DNA of 64,000 bases from Aestuariimicrobium ganziense (GCF_015352975.1 NZ_JACYIZ010000004.1:248001-312000), one strand, 5' to 3'; numbered from the stretch's first letter, positions 13,801 through 23,027 are shown. Notes: generated by a model from the sequence alone, not told the origin. A program made the numbers and translations.

Positions 13801-16308
13801 TCAGAGCTGACCGAACCAGGTCGTCCTCAACGCCAGGGTGTGGTCGGCGTCGGAGGCATCCAGGTCGACCTCGGCGTGGATCTGCCAGTCGTGATCACCG
13901 GCGGGGTCGTCGATGATCTGGCGCACCCGCCACCTCCTGGGCGCACTCTCGTCCACCACGAACAACGCCGGCGAGCGCGCTGCCGGGCCGTCGGGCAACG
14001 TCTCGTGCTCGTCGAAGTAGTCCTCGAGGGCGGCGTCCCAGTCCTCGCCCGACCAGTCGGGGTTGTCGGCCTCGAGCGCGGTCAGCGCGTCCATGTCGTC
14101 GTCGGCGCACAGTTCGACCCGGCGGAACATGGCGTTGCGCACCAGCACCCGGAACGCTCGGGTGTTGCTGGTGATCGTTCGCTCGACCGGACGAACCTGC
14201 GGCAGCGGCCCCTGTCCGTCCCAGGCGGTGAGCGCCTCCCACTCGTCCAGCAGCGACGAGTCGGTCATCCGGACGACCTCACCCAGCCACTCCAGCAGGT
14301 CGTCGAACTCCTGCGTGCGCAACGACTCCGGCACGGTTTGGCGCAGCGCCCGGTACGCGTCGGACAGGTAGCGCAGCACCAGGCCTTCGCTGCGTTGCAG
14401 CTTGTGGAAGGCGATGTACTCACCGAATGTCATCGCTCGCTCGTACAACTCGCGCACCACCGACTTGGGTGACAGGTCGTGGTCGGCCACCCACGGGTGC
14501 CGGGGCTGGAACACGGCGAACGTCGCCCCCAGCAACTCCTCGAGCGGACGAGGCCAGCTCACCTCGTCCAGGGCGGCCATCCGCTCCTCGTACTCCATGC
14601 CGTCGGCCTTCATCTCGGCCACGGCCTCACCGCGTGCCCGGAACTGCTGTGCCAGCAGCACCGGCATCGGGTCGTCCAGAGTGGCCTCGATCACGCTGAC
14701 CACGTCGAGCGGGTAGTCCGGCGCCTCGGGGTCGAGCACCGCCAGCACCTCGGTGGCGAACGCCGACAGCGGCTGGTTGAGCGCGAAGTCGTCCTGCAGG
14801 TCGATCGCCAACTGGTACCGCCTGCCGCCCGGCGTGGGCTCTTCCAGCGGGACGACCACGCCCGAGGCGAGCAGCGACCGTGCCAACGACACCGCGCGAC
14901 GCAGCAGCCTGCGCCGCACCGAAGGGTCGCTGGTCGACGCCTCGACCAGACCGACCACGGCGGCCGCGGTGTCGGCATCGCGCTGCAACAGGTTCAGCAG
15001 CATGGCGTGGGTGATGGTCAGCCGGCCGTGCAATGTCTCGGGCGCAGCGTTCTGCAGCCGGAGGAAGGTCTCCTCGGTGTAGTTGACGAAGCCCTCCGGC
15101 GGGCGCTTGCGCTTGACCGACTTGAGCTTCTTGGGGTCGTGGGCGAACTTTGCAGCGATCCGCTCGTTCTCGACCACGTGCTCGGGGGCCTGCGCGACGA
15201 CGTGGCCCAAGGTGTCGAACCCCGCCCGCCCGGCCCGCCCACTGATCTGGTGGAACTCCCGGGCCCGCAGCACGCGCTGCCGTCGTCCGTCGTACTTGGT
15301 CAACTGGCTGAACAGCACGGTGCGGATCGGCACGTTGATGCCCACGCCGAGGGTGTCGGTGCCACAGATCACCCGCAGCAGTCCGCGCTGGGCCAAGGTC
15401 TCGACCAGGCGACGGTAGCGGGGCAGCATGCCGGCGTGGTGCACGCCGATGCCCGCCCTGACAAGCGTCTCGACCGTACGGCCGAAGCCCGGTGCGAACC
15501 GGAAGTGCCCCATCGCGTCACTGATCCGGCGGCGGTGGTCGGTGTCGACCAAGGGGGTCGACAGCAGCCCTTGGGCGCGCTCGGTGGCCATCGCCTGGCT
15601 GGGGTGGACGATGTAGACCGGCGCCTTGCCGTCGTGCAGCAGTTCGGTCAGGGTTTCGGCCGGCGGCAGCAGCGACCAGTCGAAGGTCAGCGGCACCGGA
15701 CGGTGAGCCCCAGCGACGACCGAGGTCTCACGGCCGGTGCGCGCCGTCAGCGACTCGGCCAACTCGGTGACATCACCCAGGGTGGCCGACATGATCACCT
15801 GCTGGGCCTGCGGCAGTTCGGTCAGCGCCACCTGCCACGCCCAGCCGCGGTCGGGGTCGGCGATGAAGTGGAACTCGTCGGCGACCACCAGGTCGACCGG
15901 GGCGTCTGGTCCCTGACGCAGGGTGAGGTTGGCCAGCACCTCGGCGGTGCAGCAGATGATCGGGGCGTCGGCGTTGACCGCGGCGTCGCCGGTGACCATG
16001 CCGACGTTCGAGGCGCCGAAGATGTCGCACAACGAGAAGAACTTCTCACTGACCAGGGCCTTGATCGGTGCGCTGTACCAACTCCTGCCGCCGGCGGCCA
16101 CGCAGGCCGCGTGGGCCGCGACCGCGATCAGCGACTTGCCCGACCCGGTCGGGGTGGTGACGATCGCGTGGTTGCCCGCCAGGATCGCCAGCAGGGCGTC
16201 CTCCTGGTGGGGGTAGAGGGTGAGCCCGTCAGCGGTGGCCGCCGCCGTGACCGCCTCGCCGACCTCGTCGGGGGAGCGGCCGCGCAGCCGGGCCGGGTCG
16301 AGTCTCAC
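13801..16308 (-). CDS. Ski2-like DEAD/DEAH-box RNA helicase with DUF3516
   Basis: An 835-residue helicase. Residues 1-190 carry the first RecA domain with Walker A TTPTGSGKS, DEFH (motif II) and SATLGD (motif III). The second RecA domain holds VHHAGMLPRYR, GTDTLGVGINVP and QISGRAGRAG (motif VI). The remainder, from about residue 390, is the DUF3516 region found in actinobacterial Ski2/Mtr4-like helicases. A role in RNA unwinding and turnover is inferred from the family. The GTG start at 16308 follows TAGGGT by 6 nt, so it is likely leaderless, and the gene diverges from the KDPG-aldolase-like gene. Confidence 0.93.
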   Translation of the reverse strand: MRLDPARLRGRSPDEVGEAVTAAATADGLTLYPHQEDALLAILAGNHAIVTTPTGSGKSLIAVAAHAACVAAGGRSWYSAPIKALVSEKFFSLCDIFGASNVGMVTGDAAVNADAPIICCTAEVLANLTLRQGPDAPVDLVVADEFHFIADPDRGWAWQVALTELPQAQQVIMSATLGDVTELAESLTARTGRETSVVAGAHRPVPLTFDWSLLPPAETLTELLHDGKAPVYIVHPSQAMATERAQGLLSTPLVDTDHRRRISDAMGHFRFAPGFGRTVETLVRAGIGVHHAGMLPRYRRLVETLAQRGLLRVICGTDTLGVGINVPIRTVLFSQLTKYDGRRQRVLRAREFHQISGRAGRAGFDTLGHVVAQAPEHVVENERIAAKFAHDPKKLKSVKRKRPPEGFVNYTEETFLRLQNAAPETLHGRLTITHAMLLNLLQRDADTAAAVVGLVEASTSDPSVRRRLLRRAVSLARSLLASGVVVPLEEPTPGGRRYQLAIDLQDDFALNQPLSAFATEVLAVLDPEAPDYPLDVVSVIEATLDDPMPVLLAQQFRARGEAVAEMKADGMEYEERMAALDEVSWPRPLEELLGATFAVFQPRHPWVADHDLSPKSVVRELYERAMTFGEYIAFHKLQRSEGLVLRYLSDAYRALRQTVPESLRTQEFDDLLEWLGEVVRMTDSSLLDEWEALTAWDGQGPLPQVRPVERTITSNTRAFRVLVRNAMFRRVELCADDDMDALTALEADNPDWSGEDWDAALEDYFDEHETLPDGPAARSPALFVVDESAPRRWRVRQIIDDPAGDHDWQIHAEVDLDASDADHTLALRTTWFGQL

Positions 16309-16314
16309 GCAGTC

Positions 16315-16337
16315 ACCCTACGGCGGCACCCTACGAT
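16315..16337. promoter_or_regulatory. Divergent promoters for two leaderless genes
   Basis: On the minus strand TAGGGT (16320-16315) ends 6 nt before the helicase GTG at 16308. On the plus strand TACGAT (16332-16337) ends 7 nt before the ATG at 16345. Both transcripts would start at the initiation codon, and the two -10 boxes are only 11 bp apart. Confidence 0.55.
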
Positions 16338-16344
16338 GGGCGAC

Positions 16345-17001
16345 ATGACCGCTGAGCCCACGTCTCCACCCGCGCTGCCGGAAGTGCTCACCCGCAGCCG
16401 CCTGTTCGCCGTGCTGCCGCCGTTGAATGAGGTCGGCGACGCAGAGCGGCTGCTGGTCGTGCTCGAGGTCATGGCGCAGGAGGGCATCGAGGTGATCAGC
16501 CTGCCCTTCGGCTCACGATCGCGGCTGAACGAGTTGCGTGAGATGTTCAGCCACCGCCTCTGGTTCGGCATGCACGGTGTCGGTACCCGTGCCGCGCTGG
16601 ACGACGCGTTGGCCATGGAGCCCGAGTTCGTGCTGCTCGAGGTGGACGACCCCGAGCTCGTCCAGGTCGGTCTCGAGTCGGGGGTGTGCGTGCTGCCGGC
16701 GGCGCTGACCCCCAACGAGGTGCGCCGCGCCGCCTCCCGGGGCGCTGCGGCGGTGCAGGTCGTGCCCGGCGACCTGCTCGGCGGTACCTACCCGGCCTCA
16801 CTTGCGGCGATGGTGCCCGGTGTCGCGCTGGTGCCTCGCGGGGGACTGGGTGGGTGGTCGGCCGGACGCTGGTACGAGGCCGGTGCCGTGGCGTGCGGCC
16901 TGGACGACGGTCTGTTCTCCGATGTCTTCCCCGATGGCAACCTGGCCCACCTGCGCGAGCGCTGCCGGACCTTCCTCAAGGCTGCCGAACCCAAGGCCTG
17001 A
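16345..17001 (+). CDS. KDPG-aldolase-like (Eda-fold) protein lacking catalytic residues
   Basis: A 218-residue protein that follows the 2-keto-3-deoxy-6-phosphogluconate aldolase fold through most of its length: FAVLPPLNEVGDAERLLVVL, GVGT at 78-81 (GAGT in Eda), LPAALTPNEV at 117-126 and the phosphate-type GGLGG loop. The Glu of the Eda EVTLRT strand is Ser52 (VISLPFGS), and the Schiff-base Lys of KFFPAE is Gln138 (AVQVVPGD). Aldolase chemistry by the known mechanism is therefore not expected. It may bind a phosphorylated ligand or act on something else. The start at ATG 16345 fits the TACGAT box; the ATG at 16336 overlaps that box. Confidence 0.6.
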   Translation: MTAEPTSPPALPEVLTRSRLFAVLPPLNEVGDAERLLVVLEVMAQEGIEVISLPFGSRSRLNELREMFSHRLWFGMHGVGTRAALDDALAMEPEFVLLEVDDPELVQVGLESGVCVLPAALTPNEVRRAASRGAAAVQVVPGDLLGGTYPASLAAMVPGVALVPRGGLGGWSAGRWYEAGAVACGLDDGLFSDVFPDGNLAHLRERCRTFLKAAEPKA

Positions 17002-17022
17002 CTCGGCGGCAGCTCCGCGTCC

Positions 17023-18099
17023 TCAGTCGATCAGGTGGTCGGTGGGGGTGTGGTCGCTGGCGCCGCCGTGCGAGCGAGCCAAGTAGGCCACTGAGCTCGC
17101 CGCTCCCAGCACCAGGACCAGTCCCAGTGTTCCCAACGCCAGGGTGCGACGGCCCTTGACGTCGAGTTCTACGCCCTGCGGAACCGGGGTGGGCGAGGGG
17201 GAACCGGTGGTCACCAGTGGCGCTGCGACCGTGCTCGGCGTCGAGGAGACCGGCGGGGTCGACGGCTTCGGTTTCGGCGTCGGGGTGGGTGTCGGGGTTG
17301 GCGTGGGCGCCTTGACGACGGTGATCACCACCTGCGTACGGGTCTGGGGGAAACCGCCCCCGCCGAGGAAGGTCACCGTGACCCGCCGGCGGCCCGGGCG
17401 TGCGTCCACGGGTACCTGGGAGTGGCTGACGAACGTACCGTTGGGGCCGGTCAGCACCGAGAAGTCAGGGCTGGCCAGCCCGGGCACGTCGACCCTGATC
17501 GCCCCGTCCTGGATGGGGACGCCGTCAACGGTGAGCACGCCCGAGACCGAGAACGGGTAGCCCTGGCGCACCCGGTCATCCGAGGCCGTCGCCTGCAACT
17601 CGACCACCTGTGGTCGGGCCGTGGTGCGGGGCGGCGCCGTGGTCGGGGGACGCGGCTTGCTGGTCGTGGTCGGTGGCCGGGTCGAGGTCGCGCTGGTGGG
17701 CGGCGGCTTGGTCGACCCGGACGAGCCGTTGCGCCAAGTCACGTTGACGGCCGTCGAGGTGGCCGAGAACTGGTTGTCGCCGCGGAATCGTCCCGAGACG
17801 GTGAGCACGGTGGTGGGCACCGACGAGGGCACCCGGAGCGTGGTCTGGAACCGTCCTCGACGGTCGGTGGTCACCGCCCGGGTCTCGCCTCGGCTGACTG
17901 ACAGGGTCACCGTGCGCCCACTGATGGCGCGGCGGCGGGAGTCGTAGAGCGCGCCAGTGACGCGCACGCCACCGCTGGCCTGCGCGGCGTCCAGGGCCAA
18001 GGTGCTGGGCTGGGCCGCTGTTGCCGTGGTCGTCCCCCCGGACAGCAGCAGCAGGGCAGCGACCATCCCGGCAGCCACGATTGCAGCGGCGCGCCTCAC
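17023..18099 (-). CDS. Secreted Thr/Pro-rich surface protein with Ig-like domains and C-terminal anchor
   Basis: About 358 residues. A signal peptide (VRRAAAIVAAGMVAALLLL) is followed by a beta-rich Ig-like module (LALDAAQASGGVRVTGALYD to VNVTW), a Thr/Pro/Lys linker, a second similar module (QATASDDRVRQGYPFSVSGV onward), a PTPTPTP and KPKP spacer, and one transmembrane helix (LALGTLGLVLVLGAASSVAY) with a short tail. It is likely exposed on the cell wall as a structural or adhesive protein. Function is unknown. The GTG at 18099 is chosen because the signal peptide begins there; an in-frame GTG at 18207 lies inside a palindrome and is less likely. It is divergent from the SH3 protein gene. Confidence 0.7.
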   Translation of the reverse strand: MRRAAAIVAAGMVAALLLLSGGTTTATAAQPSTLALDAAQASGGVRVTGALYDSRRRAISGRTVTLSVSRGETRAVTTDRRGRFQTTLRVPSSVPTTVLTVSGRFRGDNQFSATSTAVNVTWRNGSSGSTKPPPTSATSTRPPTTTSKPRPPTTAPPRTTARPQVVELQATASDDRVRQGYPFSVSGVLTVDGVPIQDGAIRVDVPGLASPDFSVLTGPNGTFVSHSQVPVDARPGRRRVTVTFLGGGGFPQTRTQVVITVVKAPTPTPTPTPTPKPKPSTPPVSSTPSTVAAPLVTTGSPSPTPVPQGVELDVKGRRTLALGTLGLVLVLGAASSVAYLARSHGGASDHTPTDHLID

Positions 18100-18193
18100 C
18101 AGACCCCCAGCCCACCCGACGACGTCGTCGGGCTCGCACAGACAGTAGTACCTGAGACTGCGAACAGGGAACACTTCGCTCAAAGGTGGAAAA

Positions 18194-18224
18194 TCCTGAG
18201 AAAACACCTACACTCTTCTCAGGA
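18194..18224. promoter_or_regulatory. Inverted repeat around a -10 box between two surface-protein genes
   Basis: TCCTGAGAA (18194-18202) and TTCTCAGGA (18216-18224) form a perfect 9-bp inverted repeat that encloses TACACT (18209-18214), a good -10 hexamer for the plus-strand gene at 18266. A dimeric repressor bound here would block that promoter and perhaps the divergent one. Confidence 0.45.
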
Positions 18225-18265
18225 ATCATCATTGAGCTCAAGGCGACGAAAGGCCACCCGCCCTC

Positions 18266-19414
18266 ATGACACACCGCAACCGGTCGACGGCACCTCGCCG
18301 TGCTGCCGACCCCGCGACCGTCGTCGACCCTGACGTTCCCACCATCGCCCAGCGTGCCATCGAGGCGCCTGCGGTCGAGATGGCCGACGACGGCGACTTC
18401 GCCGACTCGGCGCCGCGGTCGTGGCGCCCTCGCGTGGCGCTGCCGCTGGCCCTGCTCGCCCTGGTGAGCACGGGGTTGGGGGCCACCGCGATCAACCGCG
18501 ACGCCAGCGACGGGCTCGATGCCCAGCCGGCCGTGACCTCGACCGACGCGGTGCGCAAGTCCACCACCGTGAGCCGCAACACCGCTCGTCCCGCCCTCGG
18601 GTCGGCCACCCCCACGCCCTCGGCCACCGTCACCCCGTCGGCGTCGGTGAAGGCCACCCCCTCGGCCACCCCGAGCCAGACGACCCAGACCACCCCCGCG
18701 AAGCCCCCGGCGTTGAAGGCCCTCGCGGCGCCCAGCAGCACCAAGGCCACGCCCGAGACGAAGAAGGTCGTCAAGGCGTCGTTCCCCACCAGGCTCGGCC
18801 CGATCATCGGCACGCGGTACCTGACCTCGTCGCTGAACGCCCGCTCGGGCCCGTCCACCGGCCATGACGTGGTGGTCGTCCTGGGTGGGGGGACTGCGGT
18901 CAAGGTGACCGGAACGGTCGTCTCGGGCTACCGCCAGGTCGCCCACAACCAGCGCCCCGTCTGGGTCAAGGACACCTACCTGACCAGCAAGAAGCCCAGT
19001 ACGTCGTCGAGTTCGTCCAGCTCGAGCTCGTCCTCGTCATCGAGCAGTGGTGGCTACTCCACCGCGCCCTGTGCGTCGGGCTCAGGTGTCGAGTCGGGCC
19101 TGGTCTCGAACGCGATCCGGGTGCACCGAGCCGTCTGCGCCAAGTGGCCCAGCATCACCAGCTACGGCGGTGCGCGCGCCTCGGCCGACGCCCACGGCGC
19201 CGGGCGCGCTCTCGACATCATGGTCACTGGCCCGCTGGGCTGGACGATCGCCAACTGGCTGCGGGCCAATGCCGGGGCATTCGGCATCACCGAGGTCATC
19301 TACTCCCAGAAGATCTGGACGACCCAGCGCTCGGGCGAGGGTTGGCGCTGGATGTCGGACCGTGGTTCGACCACCGCCAACCACTACGACCACGTGCACG
19401 TCACCGTCCGCTGA
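18266..19414 (+). CDS. Membrane-anchored SH3 and ARB_07466-like cell-wall protein
   Basis: A 382-residue protein. It has a cytoplasmic N-terminus of about 55 residues, one transmembrane helix (VALPLALLALVSTGLGATAI), and a long Thr/Pro/Ala/Lys spacer. A bacterial SH3-like domain follows (TRYLTSSLNARSGPSTGHDV to VWVKDTYL), then a polyserine linker. The C-terminal domain of about 110 residues (CAKWPSITSYGGARASADAH, HGAGRALDIMV, NHYDHVHVTV) has the His/Asp pattern of ARB_07466/VanY-like domains. A role in peptidoglycan binding or trimming is likely. The ATG has only a weak ribosome site. Confidence 0.8.
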   Translation: MTHRNRSTAPRRAADPATVVDPDVPTIAQRAIEAPAVEMADDGDFADSAPRSWRPRVALPLALLALVSTGLGATAINRDASDGLDAQPAVTSTDAVRKSTTVSRNTARPALGSATPTPSATVTPSASVKATPSATPSQTTQTTPAKPPALKALAAPSSTKATPETKKVVKASFPTRLGPIIGTRYLTSSLNARSGPSTGHDVVVVLGGGTAVKVTGTVVSGYRQVAHNQRPVWVKDTYLTSKKPSTSSSSSSSSSSSSSSSGGYSTAPCASGSGVESGLVSNAIRVHRAVCAKWPSITSYGGARASADAHGAGRALDIMVTGPLGWTIANWLRANAGAFGITEVIYSQKIWTTQRSGEGWRWMSDRGSTTANHYDHVHVTVR

Positions 19415-19457
19415 CGCTGACGCCGTTCCACCTCTTGGGATACCCCCGGGGGGCGTC

Positions 19458-19463
19458 TAGGAT
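19458..19463 (+). promoter_or_regulatory. -10 element TAGGAT for leaderless cueP
   Basis: TAGGAT ends 6 nt before the ATG at 19470, leaving no room for a ribosome site. Confidence 0.55.
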
Positions 19464-19469
19464 CGGACC

Positions 19470-20027
19470 ATGCCGAGCCGACGCACCCTGCTCCTGACCT
19501 CGCTGCTCGTCCCCGTTGTGGCTGCCTGTTCCGGGCAGGACGATGCGTCCAGCCCCGACGACCTGCTCACCAAGCACGGTCTGGGCGGCAAGTCCGGACG
19601 CGAGGTGGTCGAGACGCTCGAGGCGAGTGACGCGAAACGTCCCACCGGTCTGTCCGCCTCGGTGCGGGTCACCGAGGTGCAGTTGGCCGAGGGGGAGCTC
19701 ACCCAGTCGCTGCCGTTGCCAGGTGACCTGTTCTACCTGTCGCTGGCGCCCTACGCGTCACGCACCCACGACTGCTTCTTCCACAACCTGGGCACCTGCC
19801 AGGGCGAGTTGACCGACGCGGCCGTGCACGTGACCCTCACCGACGCCAGCGGGAAGACCTTGGTCGACGAGGAGACCCGCACCCACGCCAACGGCTTCGT
19901 CGGGTTCTGGCTGCCCCGCGGCATCGAGGGCACGCTCAAGGTCACCGCCGACGGCCGTACCGGCAGCCAGCCGATCACCACCCACGACGACGCCCCCACC
20001 TGCGTCACCACCCTCCAGGTCGCCTGA
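19470..20027 (+). CDS. cueP: CueP-family copper-binding lipoprotein
   Basis: A 185-residue exported protein. The signal peptide ends in lipobox VVAACS. The mature part matches CueP along its length: DLLTKHGLGGKSGREVVETL, SLPLPGDLFYLSLAPYA, HDCFFHNLGTCQGEL, then NGFVGFWLPRGIEGTL. The Cys/His cluster in HDCFFHNLGTC fits the family's copper site. CueP in Salmonella is a periplasmic copper store that supplies SodCII; in this monoderm it would sit on the outer face of the membrane. The gene is monocistronic, with a leaderless promoter. No copper regulator is adjacent. Confidence 0.88.
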   Translation: MPSRRTLLLTSLLVPVVAACSGQDDASSPDDLLTKHGLGGKSGREVVETLEASDAKRPTGLSASVRVTEVQLAEGELTQSLPLPGDLFYLSLAPYASRTHDCFFHNLGTCQGELTDAAVHVTLTDASGKTLVDEETRTHANGFVGFWLPRGIEGTLKVTADGRTGSQPITTHDDAPTCVTTLQVA

Positions 20028-20047
20028 CGCTGCGAGCGGGTGGCAAC

Positions 20048-20053
20048 TAGTCT
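20048..20053 (+). promoter_or_regulatory. -10 element TAGTCT for leaderless pgi
   Basis: TAGTCT ends 6 nt before the ATG at 20060. Confidence 0.55.
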
Positions 20054-20059
20054 GAAGCC

Positions 20060-21736
20060 ATGACTGCACCCGTCGACGCCACCACCACTGCTGCCTGGGG
20101 CCGGCTGGCCCAGCTGTCGGACGACTACACCCCCGACCTGCGCGCCGCCTTCGCCGACGACCCCGACCGCGCCCATCGCTACACCCTCGACGCGGCAGAC
20201 CTGCACGTCGACCTGTCGAAGAACTGGATCAACGACGAGATCCGTGACGCCCTGGTGGCCTTGGCCGACCAGGTCGGGGTCAAGGCCCGGCTCGAGGCCA
20301 TGGTCAGCGGCGAGCGGATCAACGTCACCGAGAACCGCGCCGTGCTGCACACCGCCCTGCGCCTGCCCCGTGACGCCGAACTGAGCGTCGACGGCCAGGA
20401 CGTGGTCGCCGATGTGCACGCCACCCTCGACAAGGTCTACGCCTTCGCCGACACCGTCCGCAGCGGCGAGTGGAAGGGTGTCACCGGCAGGTCGATCAGC
20501 ACCGTGGTCAACATCGGCATCGGCGGATCAGACCTCGGCCCGGTGATGGTCTACGAGGCGCTGCTGCCCTACAAGCAGGAAGGGCTGACCTGCCGCTTCG
20601 TGTCGAACATCGACCCCAACGACCTGGCCGAGAAGGTCAGCGACCTCGACCCCGAGACCACGCTGTTCATCGTCGCCTCGAAGACCTTCACCACGCTCGA
20701 GACCCTGACCAACGCCCGGATGGCCCGTGACTGGCTGCTGCGACGACTGGCCGAACAGGGTGCGATCAACGGCGACCTCGACGGCAACTCCGCCGCCATC
20801 GCCAAGCACTTCGTCGCCGTCTCGACCGCCCTCGACAAGGTCGCCGAGTTCGGCATCGACCCCGAGAACGCCTTCGGCTTCTGGGACTGGGTCGGCGGGC
20901 GCTACTCGGTCGATTCCGCCGTCGGCACCGCGGTGGCCGTGGCCATCGGCCCGGACAACTTCCGCGACTTCCTCGACGGCTTCCACCGCATCGACCAGCA
21001 CTTCCTCACCGCAGAGCCGCCGTCCAACGTGCCGCTGCTGATGGGTCTGCTCAACATCTGGTACGTCAACTTCCACGGCTCGGACTCCCACGCCGTGCTG
21101 CCCTACGCGCAGTACCTGCACCGGTTCGCCGCCTACCTGCAGCAGCTGACCATGGAGTCGAACGGCAAGTCGGTGCGCTGGGACGGCACCCCGGTCACCT
21201 GCGACACCGGCGAGATCTTCTGGGGCGAGCCCGGCACCAACGGCCAGCACGCCTTCTACCAGCTGATCCACCAGGGCACCCGGCTGATCCCGGCCGACTT
21301 CATCGCCGTCGCCAACCCCGCGCACCCCACCAAGGACGGCGAGGTCGACGTCCACGAGTTGTTCCTGGCCAACTTCTTCGCCCAGACCGCCGCGCTCGCC
21401 TTCGGCAAGACCGAGGACGAGGTGCGCGCCGAGGGCACCGCTGAAGAGATCGTCACCGCCCGGGTGTTCGAGGGCAACCGGCCCACCACCTCGATCATGG
21501 CGCCCGCGCTCACCCCGAGCGTGGTCGGCCAGTTGATCGCCCTCTACGAGCACATCACCTTCACCCAGGGCGTGATCTGGGGCATCGACTCCTTCGACCA
21601 GTGGGGTGTCGAGCTGGGCAAGAAGCTCGCACTGCAGATCGCCCCCGCGGTGCACGGGGACGAGTCGGCGTTGGAGGGCCAGGACTCGTCCACCGCTGCC
21701 CTGGTGCGCTGGTACCGCAGCCAGCGGAAGGACTGA
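20060..21736 (+). CDS. pgi: Glucose-6-phosphate isomerase
   Basis: A 558-residue enzyme interconverting glucose 6-phosphate and fructose 6-phosphate in glycolysis and gluconeogenesis. Family landmarks are [12 protein letters not shown] (phosphate loop), [14 protein letters not shown] substrate binding ([13 protein letters not shown]), the signature [19 protein letters not shown], and the catalytic region [16 protein letters not shown]. Length matches the long bacterial form. It is followed, after a one-base gap, by the YdcF-like gene, probably co-transcribed. Confidence 0.97.
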   Translation: MTAPVDATTTAAWGRLAQLSDDYTPDLRAAFADDPDRAHRYTLDAADLHVDLSKNWINDEIRDALVALADQVGVKARLEAMVSGERINVTENRAVLHTALRLPRDAELSVDGQDVVADVHATLDKVYAFADTVRSGEWKGVTGRSISTVVNIGIGGSDLGPVMVYEALLPYKQEGLTCRFVSNIDPNDLAEKVSDLDPETTLFIVASKTFTTLETLTNARMARDWLLRRLAEQGAINGDLDGNSAAIAKHFVAVSTALDKVAEFGIDPENAFGFWDWVGGRYSVDSAVGTAVAVAIGPDNFRDFLDGFHRIDQHFLTAEPPSNVPLLMGLLNIWYVNFHGSDSHAVLPYAQYLHRFAAYLQQLTMESNGKSVRWDGTPVTCDTGEIFWGEPGTNGQHAFYQLIHQGTRLIPADFIAVANPAHPTKDGEVDVHELFLANFFAQTAALAFGKTEDEVRAEGTAEEIVTARVFEGNRPTTSIMAPALTPSVVGQLIALYEHITFTQGVIWGIDSFDQWGVELGKKLALQIAPAVHGDESALEGQDSSTAALVRWYRSQRKD

Positions 21737-21737
21737 G

Positions 21738-22397
21738 GTGGCCCGGCGACGACGCTGGGTGCGCACGCTGCTGGTGTCGTCGCTGGTGCTGGCGCTGCTC
21801 GCAGGGCTCGGCCCCCAGGTTGCGGTGCGGGCGCTGGCCGCGGGCCGAGTGCACGACGCGGTCGGTGACGTGCCATCGGCCGACGTGGTGCTGGTGCTCG
21901 GAGCCGGGGTGGAGCCCTCGGGTGAGCCCAGCCCGTTCCTGCGGGCGCGGCTGCAGTTGGCGGCCGAGTTGTACGAGACCGGACGAGCCAAGGTGGTGCT
22001 GGTCTCGGGCGACAACCGGGAGTCGAACTACAACGAGCCGCGGGCGATGAAGCGCTGGTTGGTCGCCAACGGGGTACCTGAGGGACGGATCGTCGAGGAC
22101 CCCGGCGGTCTCGACACCCACGCCAGCTGCCTGCGCGCGAAGCGGGTCTACGGCGTCGACCGGCTGACCGTGGTCACCCAGAGCTACCACCTGCCGCGGG
22201 CGGTGGCGACCTGCCGCATGGTGGGTCTGGATGTGCAGGGCCTGGGTGACTCGACTGTCAAGACCTACCGCTCCACCTGGGACTACGGCGTCTCGCGGGA
22301 GTGGGCCGCCAACCTCAAGCTGCCCTACGACCTGGTCAGCGGGGACGAGTTGGGTGCCCCGTCGAGTGCGGTGCGTGACGCCCTGGCAGGTGGCTGA
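21738..22397 (+). CDS. YdcF/SanA-like DUF218 membrane protein
   Basis: A 219-residue protein with one N-terminal transmembrane helix (TLLVSSLVLALLAGLG) and an extracytoplasmic DUF218 domain: ADVVLVLGAGVEPSG, KVVLVSGDNRESNYNEPRAM, EDPGGLDTHASCLRAK and VVTQSYHLPRAV. Homologues (SanA, ElyC) are tied to envelope integrity; the reaction is not established. The GTG start sits right after the pgi stop, with AAGGA inside the end of pgi, so translation is probably coupled. It converges with the phosphatase gene. Confidence 0.85.
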   Translation: MARRRRWVRTLLVSSLVLALLAGLGPQVAVRALAAGRVHDAVGDVPSADVVLVLGAGVEPSGEPSPFLRARLQLAAELYETGRAKVVLVSGDNRESNYNEPRAMKRWLVANGVPEGRIVEDPGGLDTHASCLRAKRVYGVDRLTVVTQSYHLPRAVATCRMVGLDVQGLGDSTVKTYRSTWDYGVSREWAANLKLPYDLVSGDELGAPSSAVRDALAGG

Positions 22398-22464
22398 GGC
22401 CCACGCCCGCGGGGTGATCGAGTGGGTGCGAGGGTACGAGCACCGTGTCCAGAGAGTCGCAGAC

Positions 22465-23004
22465 TCAACGGGCCGCTGACTTCGCCAGCCTCGGGATGAT
22501 CGTGCGCAGATGGTCGTCCAGCACGCGCGCGCAGCGCTTCGGTGACCAAGGCCCGATCCACAACGGGTCGAGCACGTCCTCCCTCCAGCGGGGGCGCGGC
22601 TGGTGGTCACGCAGCCGAACCAGCAGGTCGTCGTCCTCGCCGCCCTCACGGATCGCACGTCGGGCCTGACCGAAGGTCACCACTTTCGCACCGACGTCCG
22701 GCCAGCGCTGCAGCAGCAGGTTGCGATGCAGTCGCGCCGCGACCACCAGCAGGTCGGCCTCGTCCACGATCTCGCGGGTGATCTGACGGCTGCGGTGGCT
22801 CGCTCCCGACCCGCCACGGGCCTCGATCTCACGGGCGATGTTGGGATCCATCGGTTGGTCGACCAGGCCGGGAATGCCGGCGCTGCTGTACTCGACGCCC
22901 AAGTCAGCGAACAGTTGCCGGGCCCGGTGCTCGGCATAGGACGAGCGGCTGACGTTGGCGGTGCAGACGAACACCACCCGCAGTGCGCGCACCGGCTGGC
23001 TCAT
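22465..23004 (-). CDS. Low-molecular-weight protein-tyrosine-phosphatase-like protein
   Basis: A 179-residue protein with the signature P-loop VCTANVSRSS (CX5R) near the N-terminus and the general-acid region EDVLDPLW near residue 145. It should dephosphorylate phosphotyrosine or similar substrates in the cytoplasm. It sits 23 bases after the UDP-glucose dehydrogenase on the same strand. This pairing fits polysaccharide clusters, where LMW phosphatases control tyrosine-phosphorylated sugar enzymes, but no cognate kinase is visible here. Confidence 0.82.
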   Translation of the reverse strand: MSQPVRALRVVFVCTANVSRSSYAEHRARQLFADLGVEYSSAGIPGLVDQPMDPNIAREIEARGGSGASHRSRQITREIVDEADLLVVAARLHRNLLLQRWPDVGAKVVTFGQARRAIREGGEDDDLLVRLRDHQPRPRWREDVLDPLWIGPWSPKRCARVLDDHLRTIIPRLAKSAAR

Positions 23005-23027
23005 CCCGAACGACTCCCCGCGAACGG

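Noticed and set aside
14479..16344. Long plus-strand open frame in front of the KDPG-aldolase-like gene
   Set aside because: It is antisense to the helicase, which has all SF2 motifs. The true plus-strand gene starts at 16345.
17576..18946. 456-codon minus-strand frame spanning the divergent promoter region
   Set aside because: It crosses two well-supported genes in other frames and has a low-complexity Arg/Gly/His composition.
19000..19060. Short tandem triplet repeat that might look like a microsatellite or array
   Set aside because: It is the polyserine linker codon run inside the SH3/ARB_07466-like gene, not a CRISPR or non-coding repeat.
20528..22015. 495-codon minus-strand open frame
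   Set aside because: Antisense to pgi and the YdcF-like gene; composition is Gly/Val/His/Arg without motifs.
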